Assembly (NCBI RefSeq): GCF_033958435.1
Contig: NC_134145.1
Span: forward strand, 40,699,501-40,763,500
From: Carettochelys insculpta
Lineage: Eukaryota; Chordata; Testudines; Carettochelyidae
Direction of reading: 5' to 3'
DNA: 64,000 nt
In this document: positions 1 through 11,238 of the stretch, one piece after another
Numbering within the stretch: the first letter of the stretch is position 1
How the letters are laid out: every line of letters begins with the position of its first letter
The notes under the pieces: model-generated
Database searches by the model: none
Seen by the model: the letters and a program-made list of their open reading frames with translations, nothing else
What the model was told of the DNA's origin: nothing
Program-made: the position numbers and the translations under genes

Positions 1-63
1 TTTCTTCCCAGCCTCCAAGTTTCTTTCTTCCCACAGGGTTTCAGTCATCTTCCCCCAGCAAAC

Positions 64-435
64 CTAGTTTAAAGCTCTCCTCACTAAGTTTGCAAGCCTA
101 CTTGAGAAAATGCTCCTTCCTCTCTTGGTTAGGTGGACCCCATCCCTTCCCAATAATCCTTGTGCCCAGAACAGCATCCCATGGTCAAAGAATCCAAAGC
201 CCTCTCTCCGACACCACCTGCGTAACCATGCATTTACTTCCTTAGTTCGACAGTCCCTACCTAGCCCTCTCCGTTCGACAGGAAGGATGGATGAGAACAC
301 CACTTGCGCTCCAAATTCTTTGACCCTTCTTCCCAGTGCCACATAATCTTCAGGAACCCACTCAAGGTCATTTTTGGCCATATCATTAGTTCCCACATGC
401 AGAAGTAGGAAGGGATAGTATTCCGAAGGGTTGAG
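64..435 (-). pseudogene. CR1-type LINE ORF1 fragment, SGNH esterase domain
   Basis: Read on the minus strand, an open frame carries the C-terminal half of the esterase (SGNH-hydrolase fold) domain found in ORF1 of many CR1 LINEs. The HVGTND block is at about 399-382 and the DGVHLTKRG block, which supplies the catalytic Asp-His pair, follows near the C-terminus; the frame closes after LVRRALN at position 64. The N-terminal block with the catalytic serine is missing, because upstream of about 435 the sequence changes to an unrelated repeat tail. The frame extends into that tail up to 522, but those residues are not part of the domain. ORF1 esterases are thought to act on lipids or membranes in the retrotransposition particle; that role is family knowledge. 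This is a broken remnant. Confidence 0.8.
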
Positions 436-439
436 CAGT

Positions 440-512
440 TTTGTCTTTAAGATGCTACAGAATTGCTTGTTATTTGTGAAGCAACAGATTAACACAGCTA
501 CTCCTCTGAGTA
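440..512 (+). repeat. short retroelement 3' tail fragment
   Basis: The stretch near 463-510 reads as a tail ending in CAGATTAACACAGCTACTCC followed by TCTGAG. The same tail type recurs at about 7800-7845, 8780-8820, 34390-34425 and 45810-45850, where it follows Penelope-like 3' sequence. It abuts the truncated CR1 esterase fragment. Confidence 0.5.
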
Positions 513-915
513 CAGTTATCATATTTGGTTAATGTTGTAGCTCTTTTATTCTGAATGAAGTTGCATTCGCTGTTGAATTAAGAGTTCTTAGAACTACACC
601 TGATTTTAGTATGGACAAGATCTAAAAGATTATTGAATGAGAACAGACATTTTGGGATTTGCAGTGGGTTACAGAGAAGTTCACTTCTGGAGCACGTGAA
701 TATGAAATAAATATGAGAAAATCTTAGATCAACATAATGAAAAAAAGACCCTACTATGTTTGACATCTATTTACATCTTCGATAATAACCTTAGCAGGAT
801 AAGGATTGAACAATATGTTAACTGAGACATTTAGATGAGGTCTCTCTTCATTATTGAAGCAAGTTGATAGGAAATACTGTGAAATGTATCTTGCCGTTTT
901 CCATACTTAACAGCT
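513..915. other. no recognisable feature
   Basis: AT-rich sequence with only short open frames. I see no protein similarity, no terminal repeats and no RNA gene here. Confidence 0.6.
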
Positions 916-1335
916 ACTTCTACATTAGAGAGTTTTGTTGACAAAACTTGCAGCATGTTCACACTAAAAATGTGTTCTATAGACAATAAGTCAACAGAAC
1001 ATGCACTTTTGTCAACAGCCTGCCTCTCCCCCATGAGGCAGAGCACCTTTTAGGTAGAATCAGCCAAAAACAAAAAAAAATCCATGTGTATGCTCTGTGG
1101 GAGGGCAGGGGTGGGATGTCCTCTGTCGAAAGACAGGGCTTCTGGATCACCAGGCAGCCATGTCTGCTGTGCTTCTGGTTGGCCGTACTGTCAAGAGAGC
1201 AGCTGGGCAGTCTGGCTGCTTTCTGTCGACAGAGCAGATTGTTTTTTTGATCCACTTTGCTGTCGGGCTGCAAGCTGTAGACAAAAGTTTTGTTGGAAGA
1301 TATCTTCTGACAGTTTATTCTGGAACCTTTTAAAA
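916..1335. repeat. DNA-transposon-like repeat rich in CTGTYGACAGA and TTTTGTTGACAAAA
   Basis: The motif family TGTCGACAGA, TTGTTGACAAAA and TGTAGACAAAAG recurs in both orientations across this stretch, giving it a partly palindromic character. The same motif set is seen at 48530-48915, which argues for a shared family. Ends are not sharp and I could not define a target-site duplication. The small open frames across it are by-products of the repeat. Most likely a non-autonomous DNA transposon; the superfamily is not assigned. Confidence 0.45.
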
Positions 1336-1520
1336 AACACTATAAATAGAGATGTTCATGACTTTGGCATAATGTGATGGTGTTGACACGATATGTGAAA
1401 TTTTTATTGTATACTTAGTTTCAGTACCAAACATTGATCAAGAAATGGATGAGAAAATACTTAGTTTGGATGAATCAAATGCAGGTTACTATTTGGCAAA
1501 ATATTTCTGACACCACTTCG

Positions 1521-2862
1521 ACTTGGTCAGCAGGGATGGACTGTTCAAACTGCTCCACAAGATAGGCTGTCCACCATGGTTACTCAAGATGAGCCAGTCT
1601 TTGCACGAAGACATGAGAGGAACCATCCAATATGACAGCACATTATTGGATGTTTTCAGCATCAGGAGCAGCGTGAAACAAGGATGCATCCTTGCTCCGA
1701 CATTGTTCGGGATCTTCTTCGTACTCCTCCTGAAGCACGCCTTTGGATCTTCAACAGAGGGCATCTTTTTGCACACAAGAGCTGATGGGAAACTGTTTAA
1801 TCTTGCAAGGCTGAAAGCTAAGTCTAAGGTGCGGGAAGTCCTCATCAGAGATCTGCTGTTCGCAGATGACACTGCTGTAGTGTCACACACAGAAGACCAG
1901 CTTCAGAAACTTCTGGATCAGTTCTCCAAAGCATGCAAGGACTTGGGGCTTTCCATCAGCCTAAAGAAGACAAATGTCAGGATGTTGCTGAACCTCTATC
2001 AATCAGCACTGACAACTATTTATTAGAGGTCGTCCATGAGTTCGTTTACCTCAGGTCCACCATTACTGACACCCTGTCATTGGAGACTCAGCTAAATAGG
2101 AGGATCAGAAAAGCAGCCACAACTCTGTCCAGACTCAGTGAGAAAGTGTGGAATAACATCAAGTTGTACACCCACACCAAAATGTGAGTCTACAGAGCCT
2201 GCATCCTCAGCACCCTCCTTTACGACAGTGAGTCTTGGACCCTGTACTTCCACCAGGAAAAGAGGCTGAAAGTCTTCCACTTGCGCTGCCTCAGGCGCAT
2301 CCTTGGAATATCATGGAAGGACAGAGTGCCCAACACCACCGTCCTTGAGCAAGCTGGAATCCCATCCGTGCACACCCTCCTCAGAGAGTGGTGGCTCCAC
2401 TGGCTTGGCCACGTCCACAGGATGAATGATGGAAGGATCCCAAAAGACATCCTGTATGGTGAGCTAGCCTCTGGCAAAAGACCTCCCGGACGCCCCCACT
2501 TGCGCTACAAAGATGTTTGCTAGAGGGACCTCAGGGAGGTGGACGTCAAGCCGGACAGCTGGGAGGAGCTGGCAGATGATTGCACCAGATGGGGGCAGGA
2601 ACTACACAAGGGCCTTCAGAAGGGTGAGATGAGGATCAGACAGCTAGCAGAGGAGAAGCGAGCCCACAGAAAGCACAGTAAGGACCTGTCAGACACCCAC
2701 GACACATGCAACAGATGCAGCAAGGACTGTCACTCTTGTGTGGGTCTTCACAGTCTCAGTCAATGCTGCAAATGATGATCCCAAATGGAACTACGAAGGG
2801 TGCGATCCATAGTCTACGTAGATTGAAGGATTCCTACTACTGCTACTACTACTACTATTTCT
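1521..2862 (+). pseudogene. APE-type LINE (copy 1), 5'-truncated: RT C-half and C-terminal zinc-finger-like region
   Basis: The copy begins inside the reverse transcriptase at the segment LVSRDGLFKLLHKIGCPPWL, continues through SVKQGCILAPTLFGIFFVLLL and the catalytic FADD box at about 1860-1871 (LLFADDTAVVSHTEDQ), then the thumb and RILGISWKDRVPN (about 2297-2335). It closes with a Cys-rich end near 2705-2770 that resembles a degenerate CX2CX12HX4C finger. A (TAC)n microsatellite tail sits at about 2833-2858. Stops at about 2024 and 2185 and a TAG at 2521 break the frame. Copies 2 (minus strand, 16.1-19.9 kb) and 3 (plus strand, 30.0-33.7 kb) are the same family. A possible 7-bp TSD TATTTCT lies at 1502-1508 and 2856-2862. 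The protein type is the one often labelled craniofacial-development-protein-2-like; I lean to an RTE-like clade but do not assign it firmly. Confidence 0.85.
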
Positions 2863-3202
2863 TACATCTTTGCAATGTTCTGATTTTGAATCAAAATGGA
2901 AAATAAACAAATGCATACAAAACAATATATTAATTGCATAATTATGGTATTATTTACATATATGCAGGTTTTAGGTAGCAAATTAAGCATAATGTTTGTT
3001 TCAATCATGCTAGATTTTTTCATTTTTCCATTATTCTATATAGAAAAAAATGAAAAATGATCAAAAGTGAAACCATAGTGGACCTCACGCAACAAGTCTC
3101 TTTTCCTTTAGTACTTAAATTGTATAAGTGTTGTATGCTAAGCAAAGTAAGACTTTTTTACATTCAACTACTTGTGTCAGCATTAGACCAGTTATTCTCT
3201 GT
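2863..3202. other. no recognisable feature
   Basis: AT-rich spacer between the LINE tail and the following foldback element. Nothing recognisable was seen. Confidence 0.6.
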
Positions 3203-3563
3203 GGCTGGGTCTAAATGATGTGGCCTTCCTGGCAGGTCCATGCTAATGAGCAGCTTCAAAATTGCAAATGGCTGCTCTTTAGCATAGTCTCAGGGCTTAT
3301 TAGCATAGCTGAGTGAGAGCTCGGTCTCATCAGAGCGCGGTAAATGTTTTCAGGCATAATGGTGTGGTGACAGAGGGGCTTTTTGATAGCAGGGGCATGT
3401 CCACATGCCCCCTTTACTGCCGGTATCCCCCTCTGCTGAGACTGAGCTCTCTTGTGGCTAGGCTCATGAACTGCGGGACCATGCTGATGAGCAGCCATTT
3501 GCAATTTTGAGGCTGCTCATTAGCATGGACCTGCCAGGGAGGCCACGCCGTGTAGACCGAGCC
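3203..3563. mobile_element. foldback MITE with TIRs of about 75 bp or more
   Basis: The left end GGCTGGGTCTAAATGATGTG and the reverse complement of the right end, GGCTCGGTCTACACGGCGTG, align. The match continues through a shared CTGGCAGGTCCATGCTAATG and CAAAATTGCAAATGGCTGCT on both arms, so the arms pair over at least 75 bp. No transposase is encoded. The flanking triplets are TGT and TAT, which is not a clean duplication. The right-end core GTCTACAC links it to the other MITEs in the window. Confidence 0.75.
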
Positions 3564-3971
3564 TATGTGTTCTTATAACAATTTTAAGAGAAAAAAGGTG
3601 ATTAAGAAAAGAGATATTAAAGGACTCCTAATAGTAGATTCCTACCTCACTGTTCTTTAGTAGTGAGAGCAAATGAATCAGTTATTGAAGCTAACCAGGT
3701 TCTGGTTCAAAGTAATAAGTAAACATTCCAATCTTATATCTGAATTAAGTGAGGATAAGCAGGAAGCTCAATAATCTGGTTTCTAACTGGATGCAGTCAG
3801 AGGCTTGGCTATTTTATTACAACAGATGAATGAGCTTACAGCAGAGGAAACCAGAGTACCCTGTTACATAATGTGATTGAGGTATTAATGATATTTATTT
3901 GGGGCTAACCTGTGGCTCTGCCTTAGGCTCTGAATAATGAATATATAAATATGCTGCAATAAGAAGACATA
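3564..3971. other. no recognisable feature
   Basis: AT-rich spacer between two MITEs. No gene or repeat structure recognised. Confidence 0.55.
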
Positions 3972-4407
3972 GGCTGTGTCTACAGTAGCCAAAAACTTCG
4001 AAATGGCCATGCAAATGGCCATTTTGAAGTTTACTAATGAAGCACTGAAATACATATTCAGCTCTTCATTAGCATGAGGGCGGCCGCGGCACTTCGAAAT
4101 TGACGTGGCTTGCCGCCGCGCGGCTCAACCACACGGGGCTCCTTTTCAAAAGGACCCCGCCTACTTCGAAGTCCCCTTATTCCTATGAGCAGGTGGGAAT
4201 ACGGGGACTTCGAAGTTGCCGGGGTCCTTTCGAAAAGGAGCCCTGTCTGGACGAGCCACGTGGCGGCGAGCCACATCAATTTCGAAGTGCTGCGGCCACC
4301 CACGTGCTAATGAAACCCTGAATGTGTATTTCAGTGCTTCATTAGTAAACTTCTAAATGGCCATTTGCATGGCCATTTCAAAGTTTTTGGCTAGTGTAGA
4401 CATGGCC
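3972..4407. mobile_element. 436-bp foldback MITE, palindromic along its whole length
   Basis: Left end GGCTGTGTCTACAGTAGCC, and right end (reverse complement) GGCCATGTCTACACTAGCC. The arms stay matched through AAAAACTTYGAAATGGCCAT, GTTTACTAATGAAGCACTGA and the TTCGAA-bearing inner parts, with the centre near 4190. Both flanks carry ATA (3969-3971 and 4408-4410), a candidate 3-bp target-site duplication as made by PIF/Harbinger transposases. Open frames on both strands mirror one another and are not genes. Confidence 0.8.
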
Positions 4408-6059
4408 ATATTGTGACTCAGAAAGGCACATTATAGCCCTTGGTTCATTTCTAACTCCTGCTCAACACCTAGTGCAAGTTACTTCTGGCTCCATGCTGGT
4501 TCAGCAGGGCCAGTCAGCACAATGGGCAAGGTTTAGACAAGGCTGTGCCCACCTATTGTCCCTGCATCCCAAAGAAGCTGTTCCCAGTGTTGTGACTCAC
4601 AATACACGGAGCCTCCATAGAAGATTAAGGTGCTTATGTCCTACTACTCACCAGTGTCAACACATAACACAGGCCCTAGCTGTGCCTGTCAATACAAAAA
4701 GGTTTCCTTCTCTCTGCTCTAGCATTTTCCTCCCTAAGTCCCTATAATTACTTTCTCACATACCAACACCATCTGTCACCTTACACAACTAAGACTATGT
4801 GTACACTAGAAAGTTAAGTCAACAAGTTAGGTTGCTGCCAGGCTTGCAAAGGCAGCGACTGCCTGCAATCTGGTGTTACAAAAGGACCCAGAGCTCCTGG
4901 CTGCTGGTGCCTCTACTGCAGCAGGGGTGGCAGCTGGAGCTCTGGGTCCTTTGCACTGCTGCCAGATCACTGTGCGGCCTGGCATACTCAACACCATGCT
5001 GAGGACTGGGGTGAAGAGAAGGCATGCCCTGACCCCACCCCTCCTGCCCAAGGCACTGCCTACTCCTGCAGGGATGGAACAGGGCCCAATGAGTCTGTCA
5101 CCCCAGCTGGTTGGTGCACAGCCACTGCTGTAATTAAACCACTCTTGCATGCCCACCCTTTGAACTTTGTGTTAGCAGAGCACATCTGCGGTAGCATCAA
5201 CACAGAGAGCACTTTATACGTGGGGCAAGTTCAGCATCACATGACACAGGTTTCTCAATCCCATCATTCCATGGGCATCCAGCTAAACTTCCAGACACTT
5301 TTCAAAGTCAGCTGCTTGTGTCAGAAAGCACAGCACCTGCACTGCTGTTCCGTATTATGCAGGCGTTAGGGAAAAAAGACCGCAAGAGGAGCTCAACATG
5401 GGGACCACCACACCAACACCAACTCCCTCCTTGTAGAAACAGCATGTCTCCAGTTTTTCACCAGAGGCAACTACGTGCCTCCCTTGCCTTCCATTGTGCC
5501 TTGTATGCCTGCTGCAGCTCTTTGAGTTTTACAAGGCAGGGCTATGTATCCCTATCATAGCCTTTCCCTTTGATACCCTAAGCAAGATCCTTCAGCTGGG
5601 CTAGATCTGTGCCTGCACAGTTTCCTCCTTTCTACAGACCCAGGAGATCCACCACCTTACGGATGCTCTAGGACAAAGTGCATTTGTAGATGGAGCCAGC
5701 ATACTCAGCTGGGAATTGCTAGATGAACTCTTCATACTAAGTAACCCTAAGGAGTATGTTGGAAATTCCCTGGGACTTTAATCGGGCATTGGTGTTCACC
5801 TATATACGTGGCTGCAGGGCAGAAAAGTTCACAACAATGACCAGAGAGGACATGGTGGGAATTGTGGGATCTGTGATACGGGATGTGTGAGCAATGACAG
5901 TACAGGCAGAGGGGGAGGATTTTGTGGGTGGGTGAGTGAGGGTTCTGACTGGAGGTGTGGGCTCTGGGCTGGAGTTGAGGTGTTTGGGGTAAAGCAGGAG
6001 GGCACCAGGCTGGGGCCAAGGGATTTGTAGTGTGGGATTGTGCTCAGGGCAGTTAGGAG
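4408..6059. other. no gene recognised; one small hairpin
   Basis: Moderately GC-rich sequence with several short open frames that match nothing I know and lack codon-like character. A run ending CTATGTGTACACTAG at about 4795-4809 may be a remnant of a MITE end. A hairpin at 4884-4949 is listed separately. Confidence 0.5.
4884..4949. repeat. 66-bp imperfect hairpin
   Basis: GGACCCAGAGCTCC at 4884-4897 is matched by its reverse complement ending at 4949. The inner bases (GCTGC and CTGCAG blocks) also pair in part. The role is unknown. Confidence 0.6.
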
Positions 6060-6388
6060 CAAGGTCTGCAGGCTCTGCCCACACATCTCCCATTGGCAGG
6101 GAATTGTGACCAATGGGAGCTGTGGAAGGCAGTGCCTGGAGGTGAGAAAGCAGGGCAACATGGAGAACCACCTGCTGCTACCACTAATTTACAGCTGTCC
6201 CAGGTAAGTGCTCCACACCCTAACCTTCTGTCCCAGCCCTGAGACCCCTCTCGCACTCTAGCTGCCACCCAGACCTTACACCTGCCTGTCCTGAGCCCAT
6301 TCCCACACTTCAGACACTGCCTCCCACAGCTCCATTGGTTGTGATTCCCAGCCAATGGGAGATGCGGGGGCAAAGCCTGCAGATGAGA
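6060..6388. repeat. inverted repeat with arms of about 80 bp and a spacer of about 165 bp
   Basis: The arm at about 6060-6141 contains CATCTCCCATTGGCAGGGAA, then ACCAATGGGAGCTGTGG and AGGCAGTGCCTG. The arm at about 6309-6388 carries the same series reversed (CAGACACTGCCTCCCACAGC, CCATTGGTTGTGATTCCCAG, CCAATGGGAGATGC). The open frames running across it on the minus strand are by-products. It is probably an old dispersed repeat inserted twice in opposite directions, or the arms of one element; I cannot name the family. Confidence 0.65.
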
Positions 6389-7728
6389 GGTACATGTGTA
6401 TGGAGCCTCCTGACTCTTGACAGTCTGGCCCAGCAGGGATGGGAGGACAGGAGAGGAACGGCAGTGCATGGAGTCACATTGCTGCCCTCTCTTCCTGTCA
6501 GGCAAGACTGGAACACATGGGCTCCAATGACTGCAGGCCAGGGCACTGGGCTATGGGGCCCTGCAAAAAGATTTGCACTTTTGATGGGACAGAGCTCTTT
6601 TTGAAGGGTCCTTCTTAGCACAGGGCTGTGGACTTTAGCTCCTTAAGACCTTTTCTTAATCTAGCCCTATTTATGTTGACCAAACTGTGCAATGCAGGCA
6701 CAGCCGAATGCTGCCTTACACTTCCTGGGGACCTGATCACTCATATCAGCCCACAATGCCATCTAGAAGGTGTGTTGCCCCTTCCCTGCCTGGGTAAACA
6801 GCCTTTCAGCGAGAAAACCATACCTCGTTTCTTTGTGTAATTACAGCCTGCCAGCTGCACATTGGTTCTCACCAGCTTTGGTTATACTGACTCCAGCTCA
6901 TCCCAGTCCTAGATTTTCACCCAGAAGAGTAAGTCCAGCCCAACCCTTTCTTGATCAGTACAAATATATTGTCCATTTTTCTTTTAAAGGAATTATATGC
7001 CTTTTTATTACCTGAAGATATCTCCCTTGACACTCCAATTTAAACATACTAGATTAGAAAAAACAGTAAAACAAGTTTATTACCTACAAAGAGAGAGATT
7101 TTAAGTGAATATAAGTAAAGAGGCATAAAAGTCAAAAATGGTTGCAGGGAAAAGATAGACACTTGCTAGTATCTACTTAAGAAAATATTTTAGTTGCAGA
7201 ACAAAGGTTCTTACCACAAACTCCATCAGATTACCAACCAAACCTTCAGGTCAGGCCCCTTTCCCCAGGGTCAAATGGCTGTTTCCCTTTGTCTTCTTAG
7301 TTGCAGAGAATGAGATAGGAATGGAGACAGAGGGTTGTGTTTCAGGGTGTTTGCCCCTTCTTTTTATAGTTCCATGCTTCCTCTTGAAAAAGAATTCCAG
7401 CTGAGAGCAAAGAGACAAAAGTGTCTGTGGAAGGATGTTCCTTCCTGTTTTTTCCTTCTTTTTGAGATATCTTGTGTCTCTTCCTGCTTTAAAACTTTTT
7501 TTACTGCTTAAATACAGCACACATTCCTTTGTTTAGGACAGAACTGTTTGCAGCCTTCTGCTTGTGCAGGGACGTGAGATTTGGAACATATCTTAATAAT
7601 ATATTCAGCGGAATCTTATAACCTCACATTCTGTGTTGCCATGCATATTTTATAAGGACAATACTGATCAGCAGATTGTGAGTATTCCAATGATATCTAA
7701 TAAGAAATATCTTGTACAAAGGTTATTA
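6389..7728. other. no recognisable feature
   Basis: No terminal repeats, similarity to known proteins, or RNA genes were seen. AT content rises to the right. Confidence 0.55.
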
Positions 7729-7845
7729 ACAACAAAAAGTCTTGTGGCACCTTATAGACTAAAAGATCTAGTCTATAAGTCTATAAAGTGCCACAAAAAT
7801 TTTTGTTGTTTTCGAAGCTACAGACTAACACAGATACCTCTCCGA
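7729..7845. repeat. foldback of a Penelope-type 3' tail
   Basis: The left half reads AACAACAAAAAGTCTTGTGG and CACCTTATAGACTA, the reverse complement of the tail module. The right half reads GTCTATAAAGTGCCACAAAA, then TTGTTGTTTTCGAAG and CAGACTAACACAGATACC. The two halves form a hairpin of about 40 bp around a short loop. The same module occurs at 34265-34425. Confidence 0.65.
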
Positions 7846-8646
7846 TAAAGATTATTAAATTAGTCTGTAGAGTGCGAATTCAGGGTATATCCCATCATAC
7901 CTAGATCACACAATCTTGTGGCCAATTTAGAAATATTTTAAGTCAAATAACTGTACCCACCCTCTTCTTTCCATCTCCACCCTCTTCTTTCCATTTCTGA
8001 GTTTTTTGCTGCTTCCTAGCACCAAACTATAAAACTATAAGTAAGCACATAGACACAATTGATATAATTCAGTGTACCTGAATGCTTCAGCTCTCGTGTT
8101 AGTATATCTTAGTTAAATTTATTATATTTTTGAAAGAGTTTTTCTGTTTGTATGATCAAGAACTCTTCCTAAATGGTAAAAACTATGACCACCAAACTTG
8201 GCATACAGTTTTCTCCTATCATAACTTAAAGCAATCTTAGGATTGGATGTGCCAGGAAAATGGGATGTGTCTGGAATGGGATTGGTTCTTATAAAACCAA
8301 GCACAAAAGAGACAATCACTAAATCAAGTACAGTCCTCAAAGCCGACATAACTGAGCGCTCGTTGAAAGAGACCAAATCAAAATGAGACACAAAAAACAG
8401 CATACACCTGGAATAGAACTGCTTCTGAATAAACCTTGCAGAAAAGGGATAAAATGGACAAATATGGAGTAGTGGTCTGTTTTGCTACAGCTAAATCAAT
8501 ACTTAATGTTTGAAAATTATAAGAAAATGTTATTGGAATTCATATTGACTATAGGCTGTAAAACATAGCAAATGATAAGAGTTTATGGAGCGCAGAAAAA
8601 AATACACTTGATGGAATTCCCATTTTAAAAATTTACTTTAAAAATT
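7846..8646. other. no recognisable feature
   Basis: AT-rich sequence with a local duplication of CACCCTCTTCTTTCCAT near 7959-7996. No gene recognised. Confidence 0.55.
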
Positions 8647-8820
8647 ACAAGCAACCCTGTAGCACCTTAGAGACTAACAAATGTATTATGTCATGAGCTT
8701 TCATGGGTAAGAGAATCTGAGAAAGTGGGTCTTAGCCACAAAAGCTCCTGACCTAACAAATTTATAAATTTATAAATGTTATTTGTGAGGCTACAGATTA
8801 ACACAGCTATCCCTCTGAGA
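8647..8820. repeat. Penelope-type 3' tail pair, fold-back arrangement
   Basis: The left part holds GTAGCACCTTAGAGACTAAC followed by TCATGAGCTTTCATGGGTAA, which is the tail in minus orientation. The right part holds GAGAAAGTGGGTCTTAGCCA then CAAAAGCTCC and ACAGATTAACACAGCTATCC, the tail in plus orientation. Degenerate copies of the conserved stem and loop modules are recognisable in both. Confidence 0.55.
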
Positions 8821-9275
8821 CTAAAATAAATAAATAAATGGACACATTTTAGAAATCCCTTTTTAAAGAAAACCAAAATAAAATATAACGTCATAAAACA
8901 ACACTGCATTTTTAAAAAAACACAATTATTTAAATAAAGCATGTACATTTCCATTCCCCCCGAAACACACACACCCGCCACACACACAAATATCCTTTAA
9001 GTGAGTTAAAGCCCAAGTGACACTGGGTCTAGTGGTTTTATCAATGTTCATGCAAGTCCAGCTATCTTATTCTACAAAAATAAGAAGGGTCATATTCCAT
9101 AGCTCTCGTTCATGCTGAATTGCACTTTCACATACAAGTAGTCACGTTTAATAGGATAATTTATGTAGGTAAGTGCTACTCCGTGTATGAATTGCTTAAT
9201 TTGACATCACTTTTTCGAAAAAGTAACAGTAACAGTGAGGGACTGAGGCAAGAAAACTTTAGTTTTTATAGTAAA
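8821..9275. other. no gene; AC-rich microsatellite
   Basis: Contains a (CA)n-like stretch at about 8964-8989. Otherwise AT-rich sequence without recognisable elements. Confidence 0.5.
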
Positions 9276-10145
9276 AGAGAGAGAGCCTTGCTGGTCTATA
9301 TACTATCAAAACAAAAAAGCAGTCCAGTAGCACTTTAAAGACTAACAAAATAATGTATTAGGTGATGAGCTTTCATGGGACAGACTCACTTCTTCAGATC
9401 ATAGCCGTACCAGAACAGACTCAATATTTAAGCCACAGAGAACCAAAAATAGTAATCAAGGTTGACAAATCAAAAAAATATTATCAAGGTGAGTAAATCA
9501 GAGAGCAGAGGGGCAGGGGTGGGGTGGGGAGGGAGTCAAGAATTAGATAAAGCAAAGTATGCAAAACAGCCCCTATAATGAGCTAGAAAATTCCCATCCC
9601 AGTTCAAACCACGTGTTAATGTGTCGAATTTGAATGTAAAAGAGAGTTCAGCAGCCTTCATTTCCAAACAGCTTTGAAAAGTCCTCTTCAGTAAAATGCA
9701 GACTTTCAGGTTATTAACAGAATGGCCCATTCCATTAAAGTGCTGGCTGACAGGTTTGTGAATCAGGAGTGCTTTACATCTGTTTTATGCTGATTAATTC
9801 TTTGTCTAAGAGAGTTTGAAATCCGTCCAATATACAAAAAATCTGGGCATTGTTGGCACCTAATGGCATAGATGATGTTAGTTGAGGAACATGAGAATAT
9901 GCCTGTGATTTTGTGAATAACCTGGTTAGGTCCAGTGATGGTATCTCCAGAATAGATATGTGGACAAAGTTGGCAATGGACCTCATTGCAAGGAAAAGTT
10001 CCAGAATTGGTGTTCCTGTGGTATAGACTGTGGTTGTTGGTGAGAACCCTCAAAAGGTTGGGAGGTTGTCTATAGGAGAGAACAGGTCTGTCGCCTAGGG
10101 CATTTTGGGGTGTGGCATCCTGATTAAGGATAGGTTGTATGATTT
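9276..10145 (-). pseudogene. Penelope-like element fragment (minus), GIY-YIG endonuclease and 3' region
   Basis: Minus-strand reading gives the Penelope C-terminal module. A linker IQPILNQDA with RPVLSYRQPPNLLRVLTNNH leads into a Cys/His cluster CNEVHCQLCPHI, then the GIY-YIG nuclease motif IIYAIRCQQCPDFLYIGRIS and LRQRINQH. The module is open from about 10145 to 9763, and the coding similarity continues in another frame to about 9540 (FNGMGHSVNNLKVCILLKRT). The non-coding 3' region then runs to about 9276 and ends in the tail seen repeatedly in the window. GIY-YIG nucleases in these retroelements nick the target to prime reverse transcription (family knowledge). The copy is 5'-truncated and meets an inverted copy at about 10146. 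Confidence 0.85.
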
Positions 10146-10719
10146 GGACCCATGGTATAGAAACTCTAGAAGAATTCCACAGAGACTTTAACAATCTGCA
10201 GCCCACCATCAACTTATGCCTCGACTACTCCATGTGAGAGATACATTTCCTTGACACTACGGTACAAATCAAGGATGGCCTGATCAGCACCACAATCTAC
10301 CAGAAAACTCACAGATCGCTATACTTACCTATGCCCTTCTAGCTTCTATCCTGCACACACAACTAGATCCATTGCTTACATTCAAGCCCTTAGGTACAAT
10401 TGCATTTGCTCTGATCCTACTGACAGAGACCAAAAACTACAAGATCTCTACCAAATCTTCATAAACCTGAATTACCCACCAGGAGAAATTTAAAAAAAAC
10501 AAATCACAGGGCCAGATGAATACCCAGAGACCAACTACTCCAAGATAAGCCCACAAAAGCCAAGAACAGAACACCACTGGTCATTACCTACAGTCTCCAA
10601 CTCAAACCGCTGCACTGCATTATTAAAGACCTACAGCCTATCCTTAATCAGGATGCCACACTCCAGAAGGCCCTAAGTAGCAGGCCTGTTCTCTCCTACA
10701 GAGAGAACCTCTCAACCTT

Positions 10720-11238
10720 ATGAGGAATCTCACCAACAACCACAGTCTATACCGCAGGAACACCAGTTCTGGAACTTTTCCTTGCAACAAGGCCCATTGC
10801 CAACTTTGTCCACATATGTATTCTGGAGATACCATCACTGGACCTAACCAGGCTATTCACAGAATCATGGGCACATTCTCATATTCCTCAACTAACATCA
10901 TATATGCCATCATGTGCCAACAATGTCCAGATGCTTTGTATATTGGGCGGACTTCAAACTCTCTTAGACAAAGAATTACTTGGCCTAAAACAGACATAAA
11001 AACACTCCTGATTCACAAACCTATCAGCCAACACTTTAATGGAGTGGACCATTCTGTTAATGACTTAAAAGTCTGCATTTTACTGAAGAGGACTTTTCCA
11101 AGCAGTTTGGAAATAGAGGCTGCTGAACCCTTTTTTATATTCAAATTCGACACACTAACACGTGGTTTGAACCAGGATGGGAATTTTCTAGCTCATTATA
11201 GGGGCTCCTTTGAATACTTGGTTTTTTCTAATTCTTGA
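10720..11238 (+). pseudogene. GIY-YIG endonuclease domain of the Penelope-like element, open frame of 172 codons
   Basis: Residues near 18-36 hold a Cys/His cluster (GTFPCNKAHCQLCPHMYSG). Residues near 55-84 hold the nuclease signature IIYAIMCQQCPDALYIGRTS followed by LRQRI. The C-terminal part (FNGVDHSVNDLKVCILLKRT, then RGLNQDGNFLAHYRG) matches the minus-strand copy. The methionine used is only the first in an open run that continues upstream, so it is not a real start. The frame has survived without stops, but it lacks its RT. Confidence 0.85.

Noticed and set aside
5800..6505. Overlapping minus-strand frames of 110-150 codons
   Set aside because: Three frames overlap in different registers over an inverted repeat; none resembles a known protein.
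8680..8770. Further hammerhead core
   Set aside because: The conserved strands are too degraded (no CUGANGA and no GAAA in the right order).
9300..9420. Separate SINE upstream of the Penelope-like fragment
   Set aside because: It is continuous with the 3' end of the minus-strand Penelope-like copy, and the plus copy has the same sequence after its GIY-YIG frame.
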